Shown: positions 55,677 through 64,000 of the stretch, piece after piece
How positions within the stretch are numbered: position 1 is the first letter of the stretch
Layout: each line of letters opens with the position of its first letter
DNA from: Diatrype stigma
Taxonomy: Eukaryota; Ascomycota; Sordariomycetes; Xylariales; Diatrypaceae
DNA length: 64,000 bases
Direction: 5' to 3'
NCBI GenBank assembly: GCA_022225965.2
Contig: JAKJXP020000001.1
Span: 1 to 64,000 of the forward strand
Notes under the pieces: model-generated
What the model was told of the DNA's origin: nothing
What the model saw: the letters and a program-made list of their open reading frames with translations, nothing else
Databases searched by the model: none
Made by a program: the position numbers and the translations under genes

Positions 55677-57680
55677 TCATGGTTCATGTACTACTGTTTT
55701 CACATACCATTCATTCGAAACAGGTCCCTCCAATCCAAGCTCCGAGCTAACGAAATCATAACCGCGTTCTCGCACTGCGGTTGTGTCCATCACCAACGGC
55801 CTTCGGTGGCCGTTCTTGTCCTTCTTGATGGTGATGAGTAGTCGGCCAACGTGAAGACGCTCTAACTTAGGAAAGGTGTCCATGTAAGTCTCCGCATGAT
55901 GAAGCATCCGGTCGTGATGCCCGGGTTGTATATTATCCATTGATAGCGGGTGTAGCATGAGAATGTGAGCGAGCCACTCTTGTTCGTCTCTTTCCAGGTC
56001 ATCAGGGAAATAGATGTCAAAGCCGCCAGGGTGATAATAATCACCCTCATATATCAGGCGCTTGAGGTTGGTTAGAGAGCTGAGATGCCTCGAAATCTCT
56101 GCGTGATCAATATGCCAGCGTTCGGTGTCACTTATGTTGAGATGGAGTACCTCGATGGAAGTGAGACTTTCCAGTTCAATGATAACTTCTTCGGAGTCGA
56201 AGCTATCATTTTCCCAATTCAGCGAAAGCAGTCTCAGACCCTTATGATGCTCTAAAAGATTGGCCACGTGTAGCTTGAAGGTAGGGTGTGTCCAGCCTAT
56301 CAAAACCAACGACTGGATCCCCGTATTCTCTCTGATGAAGTCAAGGTCTTTTGGCCCCGGGCTACGAAGCCACTCGATGATGAGTGTCTTAAGTGTCGGA
56401 TGCTTCTTGACCCTGCTCAGAGTTCTGATGATCATCTCATCCCCATCACAGTATTGGATTCTCAAGTTATGTAAACTCGCCTGCAGAAGACAGGCAAGGG
56501 AAGAAGGGGCTAATGAGACCCCTCCAAAGAGGAGAAGAGTCCGCAACTTAGGGAACTCGAGGTTGAACCAGAGGGGTAGAGGTTTCTGCATCCGCAACTT
56601 AGGGGACTTGTGGTGGAACCAGGAGGGTGGAGGTTCGTGCAAAAGATCCCGCGGGTATTTTTCGAGCTTCAAGAAGCGGAGGGTTGAACAGCATAGCGAG
56701 AGGAGTCTTCCACAGAATGGAGAGATGTCTGACTTCTCGCCGCCGTTTGAATCTATCTGGAAGCTTATGCCAAGAGATTCAAGTCGCCAAGCTCCTCTAC
56801 CAGGTGCCAGCCTCAGGTTGTTTCTGATTACCCCGAAAAGTCTGAGATGTGTGACTGAGGATCTCGTCAGCGAATCCACAAGGTCATCGCTCAAGGAACA
56901 GTTTAGTAGGCTGAGTGATTTGAGATGTGGAAGGTTGGAGATAGCCCCTAGAATGTCCGGCATAAAGGATTTCATTGATTGTACGGAATAGTTGAGCCCG
57001 TAGTCAAAGCATCGAGGGTTAATTGTGGCGTCATGGAATGGTAGTGGTGTGTAGTGGTCAATGAATCCTAATGGTGGGAATCGTACTCCTATGTTGCGCG
57101 TGTGGATTGACATTGCTTGATCAATAGATTTTGTGGCGTCTTCACTGTCGAACAGGATAGGATCGAGGTACATATCTCGATGATATTCGACAAACTGAAG
57201 CCCTCGGGTGGGCGACTTGTTGGCTTTCGGGTCGTTTGGGTCCTCCGAGTCATAGTTGCAGCAATTCACTCTGAGATGGCACACGCACGCTCCGAGCGAT
57301 GGGCGACGCGCAAGCTTCTCGCGGGACGTTAGCTTCTCGACGTTTTCTTTGCGTAGCACGTCGAGGATACGGAATGCGCGGACGTTGAGTTCGAGATTAA
57401 GACAATGGAACTGGCATGACCGGGCGAGCTGGCGGCAGTCTGAGTTGACACGAGCCAGGTTTGCTAGGGCTCCCTTGTCTGCAGCGATGTACTGTACGAT
57501 GAAGGACAGAAGCTCTACAGGGAGAGCTAGCAGCCTGCTTGATTCCGCAGCTATAGCCCGGCCCTTCATCACGCGATCGAACGTGAGTGGTACCAGTAGT
57601 TTGGGGAACGGCATCGCGTGGCGGAATTTGCCAGACCGCAACAGAGCTCTCTGTCGAATCATCATCATCCTTTCGTCCAT
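55677..57680 (-). CDS. F-box-like, leucine-rich-repeat protein
   Basis: A single uninterrupted frame of 667 codons from ATG 57680. Residues about 49-100 resemble an F-box (LLALPVELLSFIVQYIAADKGALANLARV, then CRQLARSC). The F-box is the Skp1-binding motif of SCF ubiquitin ligases. From about 240 to 570 there are irregular leucine-rich segments: LPHLKSLSLLNCSLSDDLV, SVTHLRLFGV, LHNLRIQYCD, LKTLIIEWL, LRLLSLNWEN, IEVLHLNISD and LKRLIYEGDYY. These are the usual substrate-recognition part of such fungal proteins. Tandem 51-bp copies duplicate a PxWFxxxxPKLRxxKP-type segment (listed separately). Fungal genomes hold many diverged members of this kind and substrates are rarely known. No intron is needed. 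The position between a MITE and a second MFS gene suggests accessory DNA. Confidence 0.8.
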   Translation of the reverse strand: MDERMMMIRQRALLRSGKFRHAMPFPKLLVPLTFDRVMKGRAIAAESSRLLALPVELLSFIVQYIAADKGALANLARVNSDCRQLARSCQFHCLNLELNVRAFRILDVLRKENVEKLTSREKLARRPSLGACVCHLRVNCCNYDSEDPNDPKANKSPTRGLQFVEYHRDMYLDPILFDSEDATKSIDQAMSIHTRNIGVRFPPLGFIDHYTPLPFHDATINPRCFDYGLNYSVQSMKSFMPDILGAISNLPHLKSLSLLNCSLSDDLVDSLTRSSVTHLRLFGVIRNNLRLAPGRGAWRLESLGISFQIDSNGGEKSDISPFCGRLLSLCCSTLRFLKLEKYPRDLLHEPPPSWFHHKSPKLRMQKPLPLWFNLEFPKLRTLLLFGGVSLAPSSLACLLQASLHNLRIQYCDGDEMIIRTLSRVKKHPTLKTLIIEWLRSPGPKDLDFIRENTGIQSLVLIGWTHPTFKLHVANLLEHHKGLRLLSLNWENDSFDSEEVIIELESLTSIEVLHLNISDTERWHIDHAEISRHLSSLTNLKRLIYEGDYYHPGGFDIYFPDDLERDEQEWLAHILMLHPLSMDNIQPGHHDRMLHHAETYMDTFPKLERLHVGRLLITIKKDKNGHRRPLVMDTTAVRERGYDFVSSELGLEGPVSNEWYVKTVVHEP
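56540..56641 (-). repeat. 51-bp in-frame tandem duplication in the F-box gene
   Basis: Two adjacent copies, 56540-56590 and 56591-56641, share TCCGCAACTTAGG starts and GTAGAGGTT/GTGGAGGTT cores and differ at about ten positions. They encode two successive 17-residue blocks of the form P-x-WF-x-x-x-x-PKLR. The frame is preserved. Confidence 0.85.
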
Positions 57681-58412
57681 GGTTCAGGTTACTATTGTAA
57701 TATAATAGAAAATCTAAACTTGAGTGATACTTCCGGGATAGAGAATGGTTCCAATACACACTGGACGATGGACATGTTATTGTTGACAACATGGGCGAAT
57801 GGGACGGTTAGCGATCATTCATCTGCGCCAGTCTTGACCTACACCCGTCCCATCCTAGAATAATTTTACGGCAGGCGAGGTCTACAATACTTTCGAGCCA
57901 GCCTATTGCTGTTGCATCGCGCTTGCTTGGTATCTGCATACCCAAGTGATTATCCATCAGTCGCAGCTTCGCTGGAGCAAACGCTACCATCCCAGGAAAG
58001 GGGCTACCACCGCTCGAACGACACTACTCTAATATTTGTATGCCTCGTAGCTGCTTTCAACCAGCTTAACAGAGAAATACCTCTAGAGGTGAGCATATAC
58101 CTACCTAGACAGGCAAGCCGATGCTACTCTTGCTTCAGAAGTAGTTCAGAAGTAGTGGCGACATTGACCGCAGTACCCGAGAGTTATTTGCACCGCTCAC
58201 TTGTAGTATTGATCGAGTCTTTCTTTTTTTTCCTCGTCAAATCTGCTCCATGACCATCGCTCATGCCAAACGTGACCTCTACCACTATATATACATACAC
58301 ACGTCCTGCTGAAGATCCCCCGATAGCTACCTAGGCATCGGGAGTATCATCTCATCCACCACATATAGGCAAAAGACGGGATAAATGGTCCGAATCTTCA
58401 ATCAATCAATTT
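57681..58412. other. Intergenic region
   Basis: Promoter of the F-box-like gene on the left and 3' flank of the MFS gene on the right. No gene recognised. Confidence 0.5.
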
Positions 58413-59860
58413 TCACAGCTCCTTCTTCTCCCCCGCCGTCTGCTTCCCCTTCCTACCGGCCGGGACCGAGCCCGGCGGGGCCTTCAAGCCGGCGAAGACC
58501 AGCAGGGCGACGGCGGCGATGCCGGCGGCGCCGAGGTTGTAGGCGACCTCGCGGCCGGCCCACCAGTAGACGCTGGTGAAGAGGACGGGGCCGATGCCGC
58601 GGCCGAGCTGGCCGTAGCTGCGGAGGATGCCGAGCTTGCCGCCGCGCTCGCCCTCGGCCGCCTCGAAGCTGCTGAGCGTGTTGAGGCCGCTCACGACCGT
58701 GGCCGACGTCGTCGCCAGGCACGTGGCGGCCGCGTACAGCGCGCCGACGGTCGTGGCCCGCCCCAGCAGCACGAACGCCACGAGGCAGGCCGCCACGCCC
58801 AGCTGCACGGACCGGAGCGGGGCCAGCCGCCGCGTCACGCCGCCCTGCAGCAGCGACGCCACCAGGCCCACGTAGCCCAGCAGCCGCCCGTTCTTGGCCG
58901 ACCCGTACTGGAACAGGTCGTAGGTCATGAAGGGGAGGGAGAACTCCATGCCGGAGAAGAAGAGGAGGAAGGCGAAGTGGACTAGGTTCAGCAGGAAGTG
59001 CGAGTTGGTCCGCTGCTGCTGCTTCGTTGCTGCTGCTGCTGCTGCCGGCGCCTTCTTCGCGCCCGCCTTTTTGGTGTTGCTGTTGCTGCTTCGGCTGGGC
59101 AAGGTCTCGGGAAGCGCCAGGTACAGGTAGACAGTCTCGGCGACGATGAGGAACAGGGAGACGCCGGCGGCGGTGGCGAAGGGGTTGGCGGCGACGGTGG
59201 CGATGCCGCTGAGGTAGGCGCCGAGGGCGGGGCCGAAGGTGAAGGCGATGGAGAAGCAGGTGCCGATCAGGGCCATGGTGGAGCCGCGGCTGCTCTCGTC
59301 GGAGATGTCGGTCGCGATGGCGGTGGCCAGCTGCACGTTGCCCTCGGACAGGCCGCCCACGACGCGCGACGCCAGGAAGGTCCGGAAGTCGACGGCCACC
59401 ACCCACAGCAGCACCGAGACGATGTTGCCCCCCATGCTGGCGAGCAGCGCCGTCCGCCGCCCGTACCGGTCGGACAGGCGGCCGATCACGGGCGACGCCA
59501 CCGCCTGCAGCAGCGAGAAGAGGCTGCCCAGCGCCCCGCCCAGCAGCACGATGTCGTACCGCGAGTCGATGGGCTTCGCGAAGGCCGATTTGTACGCGTT
59601 GAGCCCGCCTAGGATGCGGGCAAGCAGCGTCGACTGCGACTCGGATCCGGCCTCGCTGTTGCGGTAGAACTCGAGGAGCTTCGGGAAGAGCGGGAGGATG
59701 AAGGTGAAGGAGATCTGCCAGGCGGGGCGGGTTCAATGGGTTAGCACATGCGCCTGTACGCAGGAAAGAGCAGCGATGGCATATTTACCAAGTCAAGGAG
59801 TAGCGAGACGAAGATGACCTTGAGCACCTTCTTCCGGACTTCTGGTGCTACGACCGCCAT
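58413..59860 (-). CDS. MFS transporter, tetracycline-resistance-like
   Basis: Twelve-helix-type major facilitator. Two exons: 59860-59789 and 59714-58413, with a 74-bp intron (GTAAAT..CAG), phase 0, giving 457 residues. Exon 1 gives a short cytosolic tail and the start of helix 1 (VLKVIFVSLLLDL), which continues as ISFTFILPLFPKLLEFY in exon 2. The loop between helices 1 and 2 is long (about 45 residues). Helix 2 then runs LLGGALGSLFSLLQ, followed by the motif-A loop VIGRLSDRYGRRTALL. Later come RVVGGLSEGNVQLATAIATD and IAFTFGPALGAYLSG, the motif-C-like helix 5. The central loop is Ala/Lys/Gln-rich with trinucleotide runs (KKAGAKKAPAAAAAATKQQQ). The second half contains LGYVGLVASLLQGG. It most resembles the fungal transporters annotated as tetracycline-resistance-like, of unknown substrate. 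Third positions are nearly all G or C. Confidence 0.9.
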
Positions 59861-60874
59861 CTTTTCCACTGCTTATAGGTAGGTGTTGACACGGTGGTAT
59901 GTTTCCGTTCTAATCCAATCTTTCGACTTGGAGATTCTGTCTCGAAGCTCGTTAAATCGTGGACCAGCCAGCTTCTCTTACGGAGTTGCAACGAATAACT
60001 ATGCAGAAAGGAATTGAGATAAGAGTAGAAAATGGAAAAGAGGTCAAGTCAACTACGAATATGCCATCGGGGAGTCAAGGGATTGGGTGAAGGAGGGCCC
60101 AAATCGGTCAATGGCCAAAACGAGGAGAAGGAAACGACACGGAACGAAACGAAACGAAACGACGATGACGAAGCGTGGCCTATTCAGAGCTACTGTAAGT
60201 ATCTTATTCGTACTTAATACGAAGTACGGGGGCGCTGGGGCTGGGGCGGCGTCCCCCTGGATGTGGTAGGCTTATAGTCTAGCTCGCGGCTCAGGGAGTG
60301 CTAGTGGCGGGACTGCAGAGCTTAGCACTGGCCTGATAAGAAGGTTAAGACCCCGAGTACCCGAGAGCACCAATCAGAGACCGGCAAAGGGACAGGTATG
60401 TATGTAGACATGCAGATGTGAACTCAATTGCCAAAAGGGCAGCCCTCTCGAAGTAGAAATTGTTCTTATTGGGTTATACACGTATGTAGGTATGTATGTA
60501 TGTCTCGGTGGGCTATCGTTACTCATGCCACAGGTGCAAGCCACAAGAAGATGAATCTGAATTAACTTATCGAGATGTTTCACTTCATACGAGACTATCA
60601 ACCAGTGGAAATTATCCATTAACCAGACTGCAAATGTATTGTGTATAGCAATGGGAAACGGCTTCACCATACGTGTTGTGACGACTACAAACATCTCTCT
60701 CATAGTACACACAAATATAATGCATAATATAATATAATATAATATACAGCTGCATGATCCAACAAGGGGGGGCAGACTACCTATACACGTGTATCTATAC
60801 GAAGCGCATAGTCCGAACCCCGGGGTGGTTCTCCCGCCCAGCGCCGCTCGAGACCGCCGGAGAAGATGGCAATC
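59861..60874. other. Intergenic region with microsatellites
   Basis: No gene recognised. It holds an (ACGAA)n run at about 60143-60162, TATGTAGGTATGTATGTATG near 60483-60502 and an (AATAT)n run at about 60724-60746. The left part is the presumed promoter of the MFS gene. Confidence 0.5.
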
Positions 60875-62810
60875 CTACAACCACCTGCTGCTCGGACGAT
60901 GGCGAGCGAACCGCGCCTTGCTGCTGCCGCTGCCGGTGCCGGTGCCGTTCTTCCGGCTCTGGTACTCCTCGACCCAGGAGACGACAGCGGCGCGCAGGGC
61001 GTCCTGGGCGGCGGCGACGCTCTTGGGCGGCAGGTCCGGGGTGGTCTCGTTGGCGAACAGGCCGTTCTCGTCCCAGTGGTGGACGCCCTTGTCGATGATC
61101 AGGAAGGGCTCGCTCAGCGTGCTCTGCCGCTCGGGCTGGCCCAGCGCGTGCGGCGTCGCCGCCCGCCACGGGTCCCACTCCCCGTCCACGATCGCCAGCC
61201 GCGGGTACGAGATCCCGAACCCGCCGTGCTTGTTGATCGCGCCCACGTCCGCCACGCCCGTCAGGTTGAACGCGTCCCGGCACACCGTCGCAGAGTACTC
61301 CACGTCCACCGTCCGCGACACCACGCCCAGCTCGCCCGCGGGCACGCCGCTGCCGGTTTGTAGGAAACCCCATCTGTTTAATATTGTGATTAGCAGGGAA
61401 CTGGCCGATATTTTGCGCGGAACGGGAATTGATTTGATCAGGGTTAAGGGGAGGGGGGGTATAGGTTACTTAGGTTTGTTACTTACTGGGTGCAGTACTG
61501 GTACGGCCACGAACGCCAGGTATCAAGAGAGCTGTCCTGCGCGTAGAACGTCTTGTTCTCGGTGTTGAAGCAGGCGTAGGTATCGCCCACACAATCACTC
61601 AGGACGGTCGAGCCGACCTCGCCGATGTAGTTGAGCAGGTGGTTGGTGAGGGTGTCGAGCTGGTCGCCGTAGCCGCCGATCTTCAGCAGGTCCTGGGCGT
61701 CGTCGCGCTTGGCCTCGGTTTCCGGGTGGACGACGGTGTCGTTGGCGAGCGCGTCGCAGTAGCTGAAGAAGTCGGTGGCGCCGACGGCCGGGTCCCAGTT
61801 GTAGCTCTGCAGGTCGTAGATGCCGCCGACGATGGAGCTGGCGAAGTCGGCGTCCGACAGCTTCGTCGAGTACCCGAACGCCCGCTTCAGCTTGTCCGGC
61901 CACTCGGTCCCCTTCTGCCCGATCAGGATGTTGTCGACCACGTGCGTCAGCTTCTTGGCCGTCTCGATGCACGCCGCCGGCCCGAACGTCATGGCCGCCT
62001 CGAAGTACTGCCAGTAGTCCCAGATGGCCTGCGTGACGCCCGACGACGAGATGGCGCCCCAGTACACGTCCGGGTACAGCTTGCGCAGGAAGGCGACGAA
62101 CGCGCCCGCGTACGAGCCGCCGTACGCGATGTACGCCGTGCTGTTGGACGAGAGGTCGACGTCCTCCAGGCCCGGGAACACCACGTGCTGCGCGAAGTAG
62201 GCCGTGTCGGCCAGCGCCTGGTCCGTGGTCAGGAAGCGCATGTTCTCGGTGCTCGTGTCGGCCACGGGCCAGCTCTCGCCGTAGTACCGGTGCTCGAGGA
62301 TCACGCCGACGCCCTTGGTCGCCTTGGCCAGCTGGTACAGGATGCCCTTCTGCAGGAACGGGAAGCGGTCCTCGCCGCTCGTCTCGCCCCCCGCGAGCAC
62401 GATCACGGGGCCGCCCTCCTCGTACCACTGCGCGTCGAACCAGTACCGCAGGTCGAAGAACTCGTCCGAGTGCGGCTCGTACAGGGAGTCGTTGTGGAAG
62501 TGGTCCACAGGGACTGAGAGCGTGTACGTCGGGTACGTGGCGTCGGCGGGGGCGGCGGCATCATGGATGGCCGCGGCCGTCACCCCGACCTTGGTCCACT
62601 TTGACTGTGCGCGCGGGGTGAGCGTGAGCTTTTCCTTTACACGACGGACAGGCAAATAGAAATAGAGTTTGTGAGTCTCTCAGAAGAGTTTCTCAGATGC
62701 GTATTTACCTGTTGGCGGAGTTTGCTTATGGGCACCGGCAAGCCGTGCATGGCATGAGCCAGCGCCGGCAATAGCCCAAGCAAGCCCGCAGTAAAGGCGT
62801 ATCGAGCCAT
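60875..62810 (-). CDS. Secreted S28-family serine carboxypeptidase
   Basis: Pro-X carboxypeptidase/prolyl-type serine peptidase of the extracellular or vacuolar kind. Three exons: 62810-62709, 62634-61487 and 61373-60875; introns are 74 bp (GTAAAT..AAG) and 113 bp (GTAAGT..CAG), giving 582 residues. A signal peptide is clear (AFTAGLLGLLPALAHA). Family motifs include PVDHFHNDS, FDLRYWFDAQWYEEGGPV, VLAGGE, LEHRYYGES, FLTTDQALAD and the nucleophile motif YGGSYAGAF. SSGVTQAIWDYWQYF follows. Exon 3 has the acid motif VDGEWDPW and the His motif KGVHHWDENG. QWGFLQTG at the second junction is also typical. Several Asn-x-Ser/Thr sites suggest glycosylation. The C-terminal tail is Gly/Ser-rich. The AAG acceptor of the first intron is unusual but is fixed by the reading-frame phase. 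Likely role: proline-rich peptide digestion, often acid-induced in fungi. Confidence 0.93.
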
Positions 62811-64000
62811 CGCGAATTTCGGTTCCAGCGCACAGCGACAGCAGCACCCTTGGAATAAGTAAGCACCGAGGCGGAGAGGGGTGCGAAGTGGGAGCGTAAA
62901 CCCTTCATCGTCGACAGAACGGGGGGGATGATACGCTTTTTAAATGCAACTGCTCAGTGCTGGGTACTGCGCGTGCGCGAGGAGACCCCTGCCTTCTTGC
63001 GCCATATCTGCATAACTCACTCGGTAGGCAATGATTTCCAGCTTCTCGATGCGGGTGGGAGCTCTCCTTTTGTTGATGGCATGGCCGTTCCCCGTATTTC
63101 ATTGGAAGGCCGAGGGGCTAGGTACATGCATAAAGATAGCCCAGCTAAGTATCTCGCCCGATCCGTGCAAAAGCAATGCCGATCCGGACTACCCCGGTAC
63201 TTTGCCCGCTTGCCTATCGCGGAAGGTCGACTGGCTAGTCTACTTGTTAGTGACTTGTTGATCAGGGCCGGAACTCAACCTCGCCATGATCCTGACGGGT
63301 AGCTGCTCTAAATGGAATAGAGTTGCATACATAACAGCCACCGAGCGATAGACGTATGAACCGTAGGGCTAGTTTTCGCGTATGCGGCAGTGTACCCAAG
63401 GGCGGTGATGATCCATGTACGAGATCGTTGCTTGTTATTCTCACATGGATTGGTGAGCGTGGGGAAGAGGGGAGAGGGGAGAGCTTGGAAGCTACAATGC
63501 TACAACAACTTGTCAACAAGTGACGACCAACAGGGATCGCAATGTGCATCGTGATGACAGCCCTGCATATATTGTTCAGGCAGTCAAGCTATCTGACTAT
63601 GAGGTTTTCAAGGTTGCTACTGTTGTCTCGTATTGCCAGCAATCTGGCGAGTGTCACCTCACCGAAGTCCAGGGGACTCCCTATAGATATGTAGGTACCT
63701 ACCCATATTTTTGCCGCCAATCAGAGTATACGCATATTTTGACAGGATTCGGGGGACAGTGGGGGGGAGGATGGTCTTATCCCCGAACGACACGATCATG
63801 CTTGTCCTTACATGCTATAAGCAAAGCCTTTATAGTCCAATTGGCTAAAAAGATAAGTCTGGGTAGGACTTGGATTGATGCGAAAGTTGAATCATGTGAA
63901 TCTTGTAACTCGCTGTATATTGGTAAAGACTGGGAGGGGAATATGCATGGAAACCAATCGTGCTCGTCATGCGGTTACTCAGCCCCTTTCTATAGGGTCG
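62811..64000. other. Right-end intergenic region
   Basis: Promoter of the S28 peptidase followed by sequence without a recognisable gene to the window edge. G-runs occur near 62920-62930 and 63760. The 62928-63302 frame shows no family resemblance. Nothing further can be supported. Confidence 0.45.

Noticed and set aside
58453..59736. 427-codon minus-strand frame overlapping the second MFS gene in another frame
   Set aside because: Pro/Arg/His-rich shadow caused by high GC3; the MFS reading in the adjacent frame has clear helices and motif A.
61595..62517. Long frames of both strands within the S28 peptidase gene
   Set aside because: Composition-driven shadows; the S28 frame has catalytic motifs and splice phases.

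Overview
This window comes from a filamentous ascomycete, most likely a Sordariomycete. The evidence is eukaryotic gene structure: short GT-AG introns of about 50-270 bp inside otherwise continuous frames. It also shows a retroelement with the signature of repeat-induced point mutation (RIP), and fungal-specific families: Ndt80-like factor, iterative highly reducing polyketide synthase, S28 peptidase, GPI-anchored aspartic protease and the ribosome-associated Hsp70 Ssz1. All exon joins were deduced by eye from splice motifs, phase and family resemblance; none was computed.

Layout. 1-5.2 kb is accessory, AT-rich DNA: a minisatellite block flanked by a 16-bp inverted repeat, then a heavily RIP-mutated Ty1/copia element on the plus strand. 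5.25-7.86 kb holds an Ndt80/PhoG-type DNA-binding domain gene, followed in the same frame by a frameshifted zinc-finger gene. 10.45-13.22 kb is a large, low-complexity conserved fungal protein. 14.8-21.8 kb carries three minus-strand enzymes: an intradiol ring-cleavage dioxygenase, a YghA-type short-chain dehydrogenase and a zinc-less-looking MDR oxidoreductase. At 23.5-23.9 kb a fragment resembling the start of an MFS transporter and the first exon of exosome gene rrp40 face each other, and both stop at an 18-base C tract. ssz1 follows, divergent from the rrp40 fragment.

29.2-31.2 kb is a DHA2-type MFS transporter. After about 6 kb without a recognisable gene comes a 2,259-residue highly reducing PKS (KS-AT-DH-ER-KR-ACP) at 37.2-44.3 kb, with a long second intron full of tandem repeats. 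45.9-47.7 kb is a GPI-anchored pepsin-like protease. 50.8-52.8 kb encodes what I consider the most unusual protein here: an N-terminal domain like those that start fungal STAND/NLR immune-type proteins, joined to a DnaJ C-terminal substrate-binding domain with no J domain. 54 kb has a 309-bp MITE. 55.7-62.8 kb carries an F-box/LRR-like protein, a second MFS transporter and a secreted S28 serine peptidase, all on the minus strand.

How genes may work together (inference): the PKS and the DHA2 transporter could be a minimal secondary-metabolite locus (synthesis plus export). No pathway regulator or releasing enzyme is recognisable beside them, and a housekeeping gene (ssz1) lies only about 3 kb beyond the transporter. 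The dioxygenase, SDR and MDR genes lie on one strand within 7 kb and could serve aromatic breakdown or tailoring. No rRNA, tRNA or CRISPR array was recognised.
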